This document shows, in pieces, positions 1 through 5,748 of a stretch of DNA of 6,110 nt. Positions within the stretch are counted from its first letter, which is position 1, and each line of letters starts with the position of its first letter. The notes under the pieces were generated by a model that did no database searches, was not told the origin of the DNA, and worked only from the letters and a program-made list of their open reading frames with translations. The stretch comes from DATLZC01 sp037444005 (GTDB lineage Bacteria; Chloroflexota; Dehalococcoidia; DSTF01; JACRBR01), in contig JBBING010000115.1 in NCBI GenBank assembly GCA_037444005.1, positions 1 to 6,110 on the forward strand, given 5' to 3'. The position numbers were made by a program, and so were the translations under genes.

Positions 1-198
1 AGGGGCGCGGGATGACGCGCCGCCGTCCGCTGCGTGGGCCGCGGGCGCGGAGGCGTGCGCAGGCGTCCGGCCGGCGAGGGCGGGCCCGTGGACGGACGGG
101 CGCGGCCCGTAGCCCGACGCGAACGCGAGCACGGTGAGGCCGGCGAAGAGCGCCGTCGCCAGCGCCAGCATCCCGCGGGCCAGCAGACGGGTGGACAT
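1..198 (-). CDS. Partial exported or membrane-anchored protein, N-terminus only
   Basis: I do not recognise this gene. Only the first 66 codons are in the window; the frame stays open to the left edge, so the C-terminus is missing. The ATG at 198 lies 3 nt after the stop of the gene before it (TAG-CCC-ATG), with only a weak ribosome site, which suggests translational coupling. The N-terminus looks like a signal peptide or signal anchor: MSTRLLARG, then a hydrophobic stretch (about residues 9-28, LALATALFAGLTVLAFAS), then a low-complexity segment rich in Ala, Pro, Gly and Arg. What follows the helix is therefore predicted to be outside the membrane or a flexible linker. Its place as the last visible gene of an archaellum operon suggests, but does not prove, a role in that machine. 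Composition alone could also produce an open frame in such GC-rich DNA, but the helix and the coupled start favour a real gene. Confidence 0.6.
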   Translation of the reverse strand, partial: MSTRLLARGMLALATALFAGLTVLAFASGYGPRPSVHGPALAGRTPAHASAPAAHAADGGASSRAP

Positions 199-201
199 GG
201 G

Positions 202-582
202 CTATCCGTCGGCGCCGGAGGGCAGCGCGCCCTTCAGACGCAGGCGCACCTCCCGCGCCTCGAGCAGGAGGTCCTCGGCCTTCACGTCGGGCACGCGGGC
301 GAGGAGCCGCTCGAGGACGGGGTCCTGGTAGTTCAGGTCCTGGAACATGGTGAGGAGATCGTCCCGGGCCGCAGGCTGCGCCCCCGGGAGGGGCGCCGCT
401 TCGCCTTCGCTCAGCGCGAGCGGGTCGAGCTCGTCGGCGTCGTCCGCGGCGTCGAGCTTGACGACCCGGGGCGGGTCGGAGGCTTCGGCGTCTTCCTCGA
501 CGGAGGGCTCCGGCTCCTCGAGCTCGGGGAGCGGGAGGGCGACGTCTTCGGGATTCTGGGGTTTGCGCGAGAAGAGGCCCAT
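202..582 (-). CDS. Acidic hypothetical protein downstream of arlJ (126 aa)
   Basis: I do not recognise this protein. It starts with an ATG at 582 (MGLFSRKPQNPEDV), 7 nt-class spacing after a perfect AGGAGGA ribosome site, and follows the arlJ stop by 17 nt. An open frame continues upstream to 1728, but that part is a shadow of arlJ. The protein has two parts. Residues 15-70 are a disordered-looking tract rich in Glu, Asp, Pro and Ala. Residues 74-118 (DDLLTMFQDLNYQDPVLERL and onward to EVRLRLKG) look like a compact helical domain with regularly spaced Leu. There is no signal peptide or membrane helix, so it should be cytoplasmic. A soluble acidic protein with a small helical domain, made from a strong ribosome site in the same operon as the motor, could be an accessory or regulatory factor acting on ArlI, ArlJ or the ArlD/E complex; that is inference from context only. 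The gene call is firm and the function is unknown. Confidence 0.82.
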   Translation of the reverse strand: MGLFSRKPQNPEDVALPLPELEEPEPSVEEDAEASDPPRVVKLDAADDADELDPLALSEGEAAPLPGAQPAARDDLLTMFQDLNYQDPVLERLLARVPDVKAEDLLLEAREVRLRLKGALPSGADG

Positions 583-587
583 GGCGT

Positions 588-594
588 TCCTCCT
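588..594 (-). promoter_or_regulatory. Shine-Dalgarno site of the acidic 126-aa gene
   Basis: Read on the minus strand, the sequence is AGGAGGA, five bases before the ATG at 582. It is the strongest ribosome site in the window and fixes this start against the long open frame that runs through from inside arlJ. Confidence 0.8.
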
Positions 595-599
595 GTGGG

Positions 600-2198
600 C
601 TAGAAGGGCGGCGGTGTCGCTGTCGACTGCAGGTCGCCCGAGACGTTGGCGAACAGCCCCTGCACGATCGGGGGGATGAACAGCAGGCTCAGGCCGGACA
701 TGACGAGCATGGCGGCGGCGAAGATGCAGAGCCGCAGCCGGTGGCCCCCCGAGGCCACGTACGGCGCGAGGCTGTTGGTGACGGTGAGGATGAGGATGAC
801 GCCGGTCGCCATGGCGGTGATGAAGCTGACGTTGGGCGCGGCGAACGTCAGGACGTTCGTGAAGCCGGCGTCGGTGGCGAGCGTGCTCTCCTGAAAGCTC
901 TCCTGCTCGATGCGGGCGAGCTCGGTGGCGAAGACGACGAGCACCTGCGTGACGAACAGGATGATGGCGACGAGCACGGCGTGGAGCGGGATCATGAGCA
1001 TCGTGAAGGTGTTGGAGACGAGCTTCCGGTTCGCCCGCAGGATGGTGATCTTCATCGCGTAGTCGGAGACGAACTTGCCGACGCGGGTGGCGTCGCCGCC
1101 GTGCTGCATGGCGCTGAAGAACATGCGGGTCGCGCGGTCGACGAGCTCGCTGCCCGATTCGGCGGTGAAGCGGTACCAGCAGAGCTCGGTGCGGATCTGG
1201 CCCTTGAGCCGGATCTCGAGGCGCTCGACCATCGGCGCGAGGGCGCCCAGCGAGCGGCGGTTCAGCCGCTGGAGGCCGTCGAGGAGCGTCGCGCCCACGG
1301 CCCCGACGATGCCCCCGAGGGCCCGGAAGAAGTCGGCGACGGCGCGGTCGCGCCCGTCGATGCGCAGGTCGTCGACGATGGCCAGCGCGCCCGGCGGCAC
1401 GAGGGCGAGCCCGAAGACCACGAGGCCGGCGCCGACGCCGAACATGATGGCGGCGGCGACTCCGGCGACGAAGCCGGCGGGGATGCAGATGACCGCGGCG
1501 CGGATGGCGCGCTGCCGCTCCTCCGACTGCTCGGGTAAGCGCGAGCTCTTCACCTCGTGCGGGGCCGTCCGGAAGATGATCCACACCCCGAGGGCGTTCA
1601 CGGCGACAACGACGCCGGCCATCGCCAGGATGAAGAGCGACCCGATGCTGTAGATCATCGTCGAGACCAGCGAGACCACCACGATGAGGGTGGCGGACAC
1701 GCTGAGGGCGACGAAGGCGTCGGTCCACTTCTGCAGCGTCTCGATGTCGCGGGTGTACTTGCTGCTGTACTCCTCGAGCTGCACGTTCATCTCGCGCTGG
1801 AGGAAGGTCTCCTCGCTTTCGCCGGCGGAGAGGGCGCTGGCGAAGCGCAGCAGCAGATTGCGGACCGGCTCGACCTTCGTGGAGTCGGCGACGATCTGGC
1901 AGGCGCGGGAGTAGTCGTAGTTGAGCCGTTGGGCGACGTAGTGCACGCGGCGGAAGTAGGCGGCGGTGCAGTAGGGCAGCTCGGCCATCTGGGCGAAGAG
2001 AGCGTCGCGGCTCATGCCCGACGTCGCGAGGCTCGCGATATGCACGATCTGCGACAGCAGGTCGAACTCCAGCGGCTGCCGGTTGAGGAAGAGCGAGCCG
2101 TTGTTGATGAGCTCGTCGACGGACCGGGCGCGAACCCGCGGCCTGGCCTTAGAAGAGCCCCTGACGCTGAGCCTTGGTAAGGACCTTGAAAAGATCAT
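600..2198 (-). CDS. arlJ: ArlJ (FlaJ), archaellum membrane platform protein
   Basis: ArlJ is the polytopic membrane core of the archaellum. It sits above the ArlI ATPase and couples ATP hydrolysis to filament assembly and rotation. It belongs to the type II secretion F / PilC superfamily. At 532 aa the length suits the family. A soluble T2SF-type helical domain spans about residues 45-155, followed by hydrophobic segments near 162-210 (two) and 232-275 (two). A second cytoplasmic T2SF-type domain lies at about 289-395 and contains the family-like stretch ELCWYRFTAESGSELVDRAT near 338-357. Three more hydrophobic segments follow at about 398-424, 455-478 and 487-512. The ATG at 2198 lies inside the end of arlI, giving a 50-nt overlap. 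No ATG, GTG or TTG was found between the arlI stop and the conserved region, so this start is kept. Its ribosome site is weak (GGA five bases upstream), as expected for coupled translation. It ends with TAG. Confidence 0.95.
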   Translation of the reverse strand: MIFSRSLPRLSVRGSSKARPRVRARSVDELINNGSLFLNRQPLEFDLLSQIVHIASLATSGMSRDALFAQMAELPYCTAAYFRRVHYVAQRLNYDYSRACQIVADSTKVEPVRNLLLRFASALSAGESEETFLQREMNVQLEEYSSKYTRDIETLQKWTDAFVALSVSATLIVVVSLVSTMIYSIGSLFILAMAGVVVAVNALGVWIIFRTAPHEVKSSRLPEQSEERQRAIRAAVICIPAGFVAGVAAAIMFGVGAGLVVFGLALVPPGALAIVDDLRIDGRDRAVADFFRALGGIVGAVGATLLDGLQRLNRRSLGALAPMVERLEIRLKGQIRTELCWYRFTAESGSELVDRATRMFFSAMQHGGDATRVGKFVSDYAMKITILRANRKLVSNTFTMLMIPLHAVLVAIILFVTQVLVVFATELARIEQESFQESTLATDAGFTNVLTFAAPNVSFITAMATGVILILTVTNSLAPYVASGGHRLRLCIFAAAMLVMSGLSLLFIPPIVQGLFANVSGDLQSTATPPPF

Positions 2199-3921
2199 AG
2201 AAATCCGTCACGCCCTGGTCGGCGAGCTTCTTGAGGAGCGCGGCGCGGCGCTCCACCAGCTCGTAGACCCGGCGCACCTCTCGTTTCGGGATGCCGCGGG
2301 TCGGCGCCACGCGGTGCTCCAGCAGATAGCTGTTCATGTATCCGGTGAACTCGTGCTCGTCGGTCAGGGGGTTCCAGCGGAACACCTCGACGAACGAGAA
2401 CGAGTTCGCCACCGGGTCGTAGCCCACGATCTCGTTGATGCTCAGGATGCGCCGGCCGCGCTTCCCGTTGGGCAGGCGGACGGCACTGGCGATGACGACG
2501 ACGTTCAGGTTGTCGACGTAGGTCTTGGGCACGTTGATGGGGTGCCCGGTGAGACGCTGGATGAGCTTCTCGACGGTGGAGGCGTGGAACGTGGCCATAC
2601 AGGCGTGGCCCGTCTGCATCGCCTGGAAGGCGATGGCGCCCTCCTCGCCACGGATCTCGCCGACGATGATCTCGTCGGGCCGCTGGCGCAGCGCCGCCTT
2701 GAGCAGGCTGAACATCGACACGCTCGAATCGGCCTCGCTCATGGCCCCGCGCACCACTTCGCGGACCCAGTTCTGATGCGGCACCTGGAGCTCGGGCGTG
2801 TCCTCGATGGACACGATCTTGGCGTCCGGGCGGATGAACGTCGTGACGGCGTTCATGAGGGTCGTCTTTCCGGAGGCGGTCTCTCCGGAGACGAACATGT
2901 TCATGCCCTCCTCGATGATGAGCGACAGGTACGCCGCCATCTCCCAGCTCAGCGAGCCGGTCATAGCGATCTCGACGATGCTCATGGGCGTCGTCGCGAA
3001 CTTTCGGATGGTGAAGTTGGACCCGCGCTTGGAGACGTCGCCCCCGTACACGATGTTGATACGCGAGCCGTCGGGCAGCGTCGCGTCGACGATGGGGTTC
3101 TTGTAGGTGACCGGCTTCTTGATGCGCTCCGACAGCCGCAGCACGAAGTCGTCGAGATCGGCCTCGTTCTCGAAGGTGATGGTGCTCTTGAGCCCCTTGA
3201 AGACCTTGTGCTCGACGTACACCGAGCCCAGGCCGCTGCAACTGATATCTTCGATGTTCGGGTCCAGGATGAGCGGCTGGAGCACGCCGACCCCGATCTT
3301 GTCCCGCTCGATGCGGTAGCGCAGCGCTTCGTACTCCTGCTGGTTCACGGGGATGCGCTCGCCGCGGCGGCGGCCGGCGCCCTTCTTCTTGAAGAAGAAC
3401 AGCGGGAACTTGCTGGCGGCGTCGCCCCCGCCGTTCCCGTTCTTGGTCCCGTTCCCGTTGCGCTTGGCGTTCACCACCTGACAGATCTCGTCGATGGCGA
3501 GATGGAGGACCCGCAGGCGGTCCTCGTCCGTCTCCGCCGTCGCGAGCTCGTCGACGTAGTCGAGCAGGCGCACCTCGATCTCTTCGAGGAGCTCGTCGAG
3601 ACCCTCAGCCGAGGGCTCGATGGGGATGTAGTAGTTCCGGACGTCGGAGTGGTCCGGGAAGATGTGGATGTATACCCCCTGCCCGACCGGATAGATGAGG
3701 TTGGGATCCTCCATGTCGCCCATCTTGCGGTCGAGCTTTTCGAAGTATTCGGGGACGCCGACGTCGGCGACGGGGATCTTGTGGAGGTACTCCATGAGAT
3801 GGGGCGCTTTGTCCGCCTCCTCGGCGAGGGGCGGCGGCAAGAGGCTGCGGAGCACGCAGGACCCGCCCGCGTGGGCGTCGCTGTCCGGTTCCGCCGTCCG
3901 GAAGGGAAGCGTCTGGCCCAT
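2149..3921 (-). CDS. arlI: ArlI (FlaI), archaellum motor and secretion ATPase
   Basis: ArlI is the hexameric ATPase of the type II/IV secretion (GspE/PilT) superfamily that drives archaellin assembly and filament rotation from the cytoplasm, with ArlJ and ArlH as partners. All family motifs are intact in the 590 aa. Walker A is GETASGKT at 346-353, the Asp box SIEDTPEL at 371-378, Walker B with its catalytic Glu IIVGEIRGEE at 418-427, and the His box TGHACMATFHAST at 437-449. The N-terminal domain (about 40-150) contains HLMEYLHKIP and DPNLIYPVGQGVYIHIFPD. A glycine/asparagine linker (154-166) and a basic patch, FFFKKKGAGRRR (175-186), follow before the ATPase part. The protein is somewhat longer than many ArlI proteins because of its N-terminal segment and this linker. 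The ATG at 3921 starts 6 nt after the arlH stop; no strong ribosome site is visible, and Met43 is a possible later start. It ends with TAA inside arlJ. Confidence 0.97.
   Translation of the reverse strand: MGQTLPFRTAEPDSDAHAGGSCVLRSLLPPPLAEEADKAPHLMEYLHKIPVADVGVPEYFEKLDRKMGDMEDPNLIYPVGQGVYIHIFPDHSDVRNYYIPIEPSAEGLDELLEEIEVRLLDYVDELATAETDEDRLRVLHLAIDEICQVVNAKRNGNGTKNGNGGGDAASKFPLFFFKKKGAGRRRGERIPVNQQEYEALRYRIERDKIGVGVLQPLILDPNIEDISCSGLGSVYVEHKVFKGLKSTITFENEADLDDFVLRLSERIKKPVTYKNPIVDATLPDGSRINIVYGGDVSKRGSNFTIRKFATTPMSIVEIAMTGSLSWEMAAYLSLIIEEGMNMFVSGETASGKTTLMNAVTTFIRPDAKIVSIEDTPELQVPHQNWVREVVRGAMSEADSSVSMFSLLKAALRQRPDEIIVGEIRGEEGAIAFQAMQTGHACMATFHASTVEKLIQRLTGHPINVPKTYVDNLNVVVIASAVRLPNGKRGRRILSINEIVGYDPVANSFSFVEVFRWNPLTDEHEFTGYMNSYLLEHRVAPTRGIPKREVRRVYELVERRAALLKKLADQGVTDFYDLFKVLTKAQRQGLF
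3431..3459 (-). repeat. In-frame 11-nt direct repeat coding for an Asn-Gly linker in arlI
   Basis: The plus-strand 11-mer CCGTTCCCGTT occurs at 3431-3441 and again, exactly, at 3449-3459. The copies are 18 nt (six codons) apart, so each codes for Asn-Gly-Asn-Gly in ArlI (residues 155-158 and 161-164). It looks like a slippage-type expansion within an interdomain linker, not a mobile or regulatory repeat. Confidence 0.7.
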
Positions 3922-3927
3922 GGGACG

Positions 3928-4647
3928 TCACGCCTTCGCCTTCGACACCGGCACGATGCGCATGCCGATGCCGGGCTCCACATCGAAGACGATGATGTTG
4001 CCGGTGCTCTTCTCGGCGCCGCGGACCTTCGCCGCCTCCAGCACCTTCACGAGCTGTTCGCCCACCTCCTCGACCCGCAGGCGCAGGTGCGCGTCGCAGA
4101 TCGACCGGATCCGGATGAACATCGGCTCGCTGAAGGCGTGCGAGTGCAGCGTCAGGATCAGCGTCTTGTCGTCGTCGCACACCTCCTTCACCCGCGAGAA
4201 GAAGGCCAGCGTCTCCTGCTCGCCCGCGTGCGAAACGAAGGGGGTGAGCGAATCGACGACGATGACGTCGGATGAAGGGAGGGACGCGATGTGCGCCTCG
4301 AGCAGCGCGAAGGCGGAGTGCCCCGTCGCTTCGTCGAAGCTGGCCGGCACCTGGTAGATGTTGAGCTGCCCGAGCAAGAAATAGTCGGTGACGTCGAGGC
4401 TCAGGCTCGCCATCTGCTTGAGCAGCGAGCGCACCGTGTTCTCCGTCGTGTAGACGACCACCTGCATGTCGGCTTGAAGAGCGCCCCAGATGAACTGCTG
4501 CGAGACGACGCTCTTGCCGGCGTCGGACTGACCCTCCACCAGGGTCAGCGAGCCCTGGGGGATGCCTCCGCCGATCTTCTTGTCGATCTCGACGTTCCCG
4601 GTGGAGATGATCTTGCGGTCTCGCGCCTCCCCGTACTCAGCGACCAT
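3928..4647 (-). CDS. arlH: ArlH (FlaH), RecA/KaiC-like ATP-binding archaellum regulator
   Basis: ArlH is a RecA/KaiC-superfamily protein that binds ATP, forms rings at the motor and regulates ArlI. From the chosen start it is 239 aa, a typical length. Walker A is GQSDAGKS at residues 39-46, preceded by the family-typical IGGGIPQGSLTLVEGQ. Walker B is VIVVDS at 128-133. LILTLHSHAF at 163-172 fits the sensor strand after Walker B. The C-terminus, with IIVFDVEPGIGMRIVPVSKA, is the usual final strand pair. An ATG 12 codons upstream (4683) is also open but has no ribosome site and would overlap arlF by 26 nt. The ATG at 4647 has GAGAGGA five bases upstream and starts 10 nt after the arlF stop, so I chose it. 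The gene ends with TGA, 6 nt before arlI, which fits the ArlH-ArlI interaction and co-translation. Confidence 0.95.
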   Translation of the reverse strand: MVAEYGEARDRKIISTGNVEIDKKIGGGIPQGSLTLVEGQSDAGKSVVSQQFIWGALQADMQVVVYTTENTVRSLLKQMASLSLDVTDYFLLGQLNIYQVPASFDEATGHSAFALLEAHIASLPSSDVIVVDSLTPFVSHAGEQETLAFFSRVKEVCDDDKTLILTLHSHAFSEPMFIRIRSICDAHLRLRVEEVGEQLVKVLEAAKVRGAEKSTGNIIVFDVEPGIGMRIVPVSKAKA

Positions 4648-4652
4648 GGCGT

Positions 4653-4659
4653 TCCTCTC
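4653..4659 (-). promoter_or_regulatory. Shine-Dalgarno site deciding the arlH start
   Basis: The minus-strand sequence GAGAGGA overlaps the arlF stop codon and sits five bases before the ATG at 4647. The alternative upstream ATG at 4683 has no purine-rich site in front of it. The overlap with the stop suggests termination-reinitiation coupling. Confidence 0.75.
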
Positions 4660-5176
4660 ATGGACAGGTCGGACCCGCGACATTGGCCGTCGTGGTCACG
4701 CCCTGTTCCGTCGTAAAGATCATCGTCCCGGTCGTGCCGCATCCGATGACCGGATTGATGCGGAGTTGAATCTGCATCTGCTCCGTGGGGTTGAGGAGGC
4801 CGGGCTCGAACACATCGTTCGTGATGGAGTTCACCGTCCACGTGTTCGCGCTCAGCGCCCCACCGGTGTACGGCAGCCAGCGGATGTGGTAGGCGCCGAC
4901 ATCGTCGATGTACTGAACCACGACGTCGGTGTAGTCCCAGTCGCCGAGCACGGTGCTGCCGGTGTTGGTTACGTCGGCGGTAAGGTTGGCGCCGGAGGCG
5001 TCGGACGCGGTGTTCTCGATGACGACGTTGGTGCGGGCCTGCTCGCCGACGCGGCTCTCCATCTCCTTGAACGACTGGTTCACGGCGTCGACGCCCATGT
5101 ACCCGCTGCGCGCGATGAGCAGCGTGGCGACGATCATGACCGAAGCGATGATGAGCGCAGGGATGCCGTGTTCCAT
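4658..5176 (-). CDS. arlF: ArlF (FlaF)-like pseudoperiplasmic archaellum stator protein
   Basis: ArlF proteins have one N-terminal membrane helix and an outside beta-sandwich domain. In studied archaea the domain binds the S-layer and, with ArlG, anchors the rotating motor. Here a helix at about residues 5-24 (IPALIIASVMIVATLLIA) is followed by a helical stalk, VNQSFKEMESRVGEQARTN. The beta-rich domain then carries LTADVTNTGSTVL at about 65-77, the strand pattern typical of ArlF (LTV..ENTG). The 172-aa length includes an extended C-terminal part with Cys146 and Cys171, which could form a disulfide. The ATG at 5176 comes 3 nt after the arlG stop, with GGTG just upstream inside the arlG end. 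ArlF and ArlG are related in fold, so this could be the ArlG-type member. I favour ArlF because of the stalk and the NTG motif, although in methanogens and haloarchaea the position next to arlH is held by arlG. Confidence 0.8.
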   Translation of the reverse strand: MEHGIPALIIASVMIVATLLIARSGYMGVDAVNQSFKEMESRVGEQARTNVVIENTASDASGANLTADVTNTGSTVLGDWDYTDVVVQYIDDVGAYHIRWLPYTGGALSANTWTVNSITNDVFEPGLLNPTEQMQIQLRINPVIGCGTTGTMIFTTEQGVTTTANVAGPTCP

Positions 5177-5179
5177 GGC

Positions 5180-5659
5180 CTACACCGTGAAGTACTTCGC
5201 GTCCGTGGAGCCCGAAGGCGCCACCACCTGGACGTAGTACGTTGTGCCCGTCGCCAGCGCCGTCGACAGCTTCAACGTCATGTGGACGGTGGCTGTCGGG
5301 CGCCAGGCGGTGTCGTTCTCGATGCTGTAGTACCAGCAGGGTGCGGTACAGCTACTGTCGGCGCCATAGGGGATTCGCTGAAAGTTCCCCTGCGGCCCGA
5401 AGAAGACGTCCATGCGGTCGGGCGCGGTGATGGTCGAGGCGCCCACGTTTTTGATCCAGACGTCCGCGGTGGTGCCGCCGTCCTGCCCGCCGGCATGGAT
5501 GATCTCGATCTGCGTGCTGATGCGGCCTTCGATGACGCCGGCGGTGCTCACTAGCGTGCTGCTGGTCCGGCTCACCTCGGGCATGATCGCGTTGATCACC
5601 GCCACGATGGCGACGATCCCGGCGACCGTCAGCAGGATGGTTGCGATGGCCTTTTCGAT
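5180..5659 (-). CDS. arlG: ArlG (FlaG)-like archaellum stator protein, probable ATC start
   Basis: ArlG is the partner of ArlF, with one N-terminal helix and a beta-sandwich outside the membrane; in studied archaea it forms a filament capped by ArlF. The body is clear: STQIEIIHAGG at about 48-58, then TADVWIKNVGAST and DVFFGPQGNFQRIPYG. This matches the ArlG pattern of I.T.IEII followed by a KN(V/T)G strand. A CTAPC cysteine pair lies at residues 104 and 108. The first conventional start in frame, GTG at 5605, would cut off the hydrophobic helix. The frame upstream to the stop at 5687-5689 codes for IEKAIATILLTVAGIVAIVA, an obvious membrane segment, but has no ATG, GTG or TTG before it. I place the start at the ATC at 5659, five bases after GGGGGTG, giving 159 aa. 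If only conventional starts are accepted, the gene is 5180-5605 (141 aa). It ends with TAG, 3 nt before arlF. Confidence 0.8.
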   Translation of the reverse strand: MEKAIATILLTVAGIVAIVAVINAIMPEVSRTSSTLVSTAGVIEGRISTQIEIIHAGGQDGGTTADVWIKNVGASTITAPDRMDVFFGPQGNFQRIPYGADSSCTAPCWYYSIENDTAWRPTATVHMTLKLSTALATGTTYYVQVVAPSGSTDAKYFTV

Positions 5660-5664
5660 GGCTG

Positions 5665-5671
5665 CACCCCC
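5665..5671 (-). promoter_or_regulatory. Shine-Dalgarno site supporting an arlG start at 5659
   Basis: The minus-strand sequence GGGGGTG differs by one base from the ideal GGAGGTG and stands five bases before the ATC at 5659, the same spacing as at the two other clear ribosome sites in this window (before 582 and 4647). It lies in the 89-nt gap after the ArlD/E gene, where no AT-rich promoter element is visible. Confidence 0.6.
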
Positions 5672-5748
5672 TGGCTTCGACTCCGTTCACGCCCGGGAGC
5701 CGCACGGCGGCGGCCCTCCCGGCCTGCCTCGACTGCTGCGGCGTGCGC

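Noticed and set aside
583..1728. Upstream part of the minus-strand open frame that ends with the acidic protein
   Set aside because: This part is an out-of-frame reading of arlJ, rich in Arg and His. The real gene starts at the ATG at 582, right after a perfect ribosome site.
2014..4275. A 753-codon open frame on the plus strand
   Set aside because: It lies opposite arlJ, arlI and arlH, which carry intact catalytic motifs. Its product is rich in Asp, His, Arg and Val with no recognisable domain, which is typical of antisense frames in GC-rich DNA.
4648..4683. 12-codon N-terminal extension of ArlH from the ATG at 4683
   Set aside because: There is no ribosome site before 4683, it would overlap arlF, and the added residues do not resemble ArlH, while 4647 has a good site.
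5352..5705. Minus-strand 117-codon frame overlapping arlG in another frame
   Set aside because: It is rich in Arg and His with no hydrophobic or domain pattern, whereas the arlG frame gives a clear membrane helix and beta-sandwich strands.
5660..5748. Possible promoter or terminator in the only sizeable intergenic gap
   Set aside because: The gap is GC-rich with no TATA-like or BRE-like element and no T-run. A short GCCGC/GCGGC inverted repeat is present but is expected by chance at this base composition.
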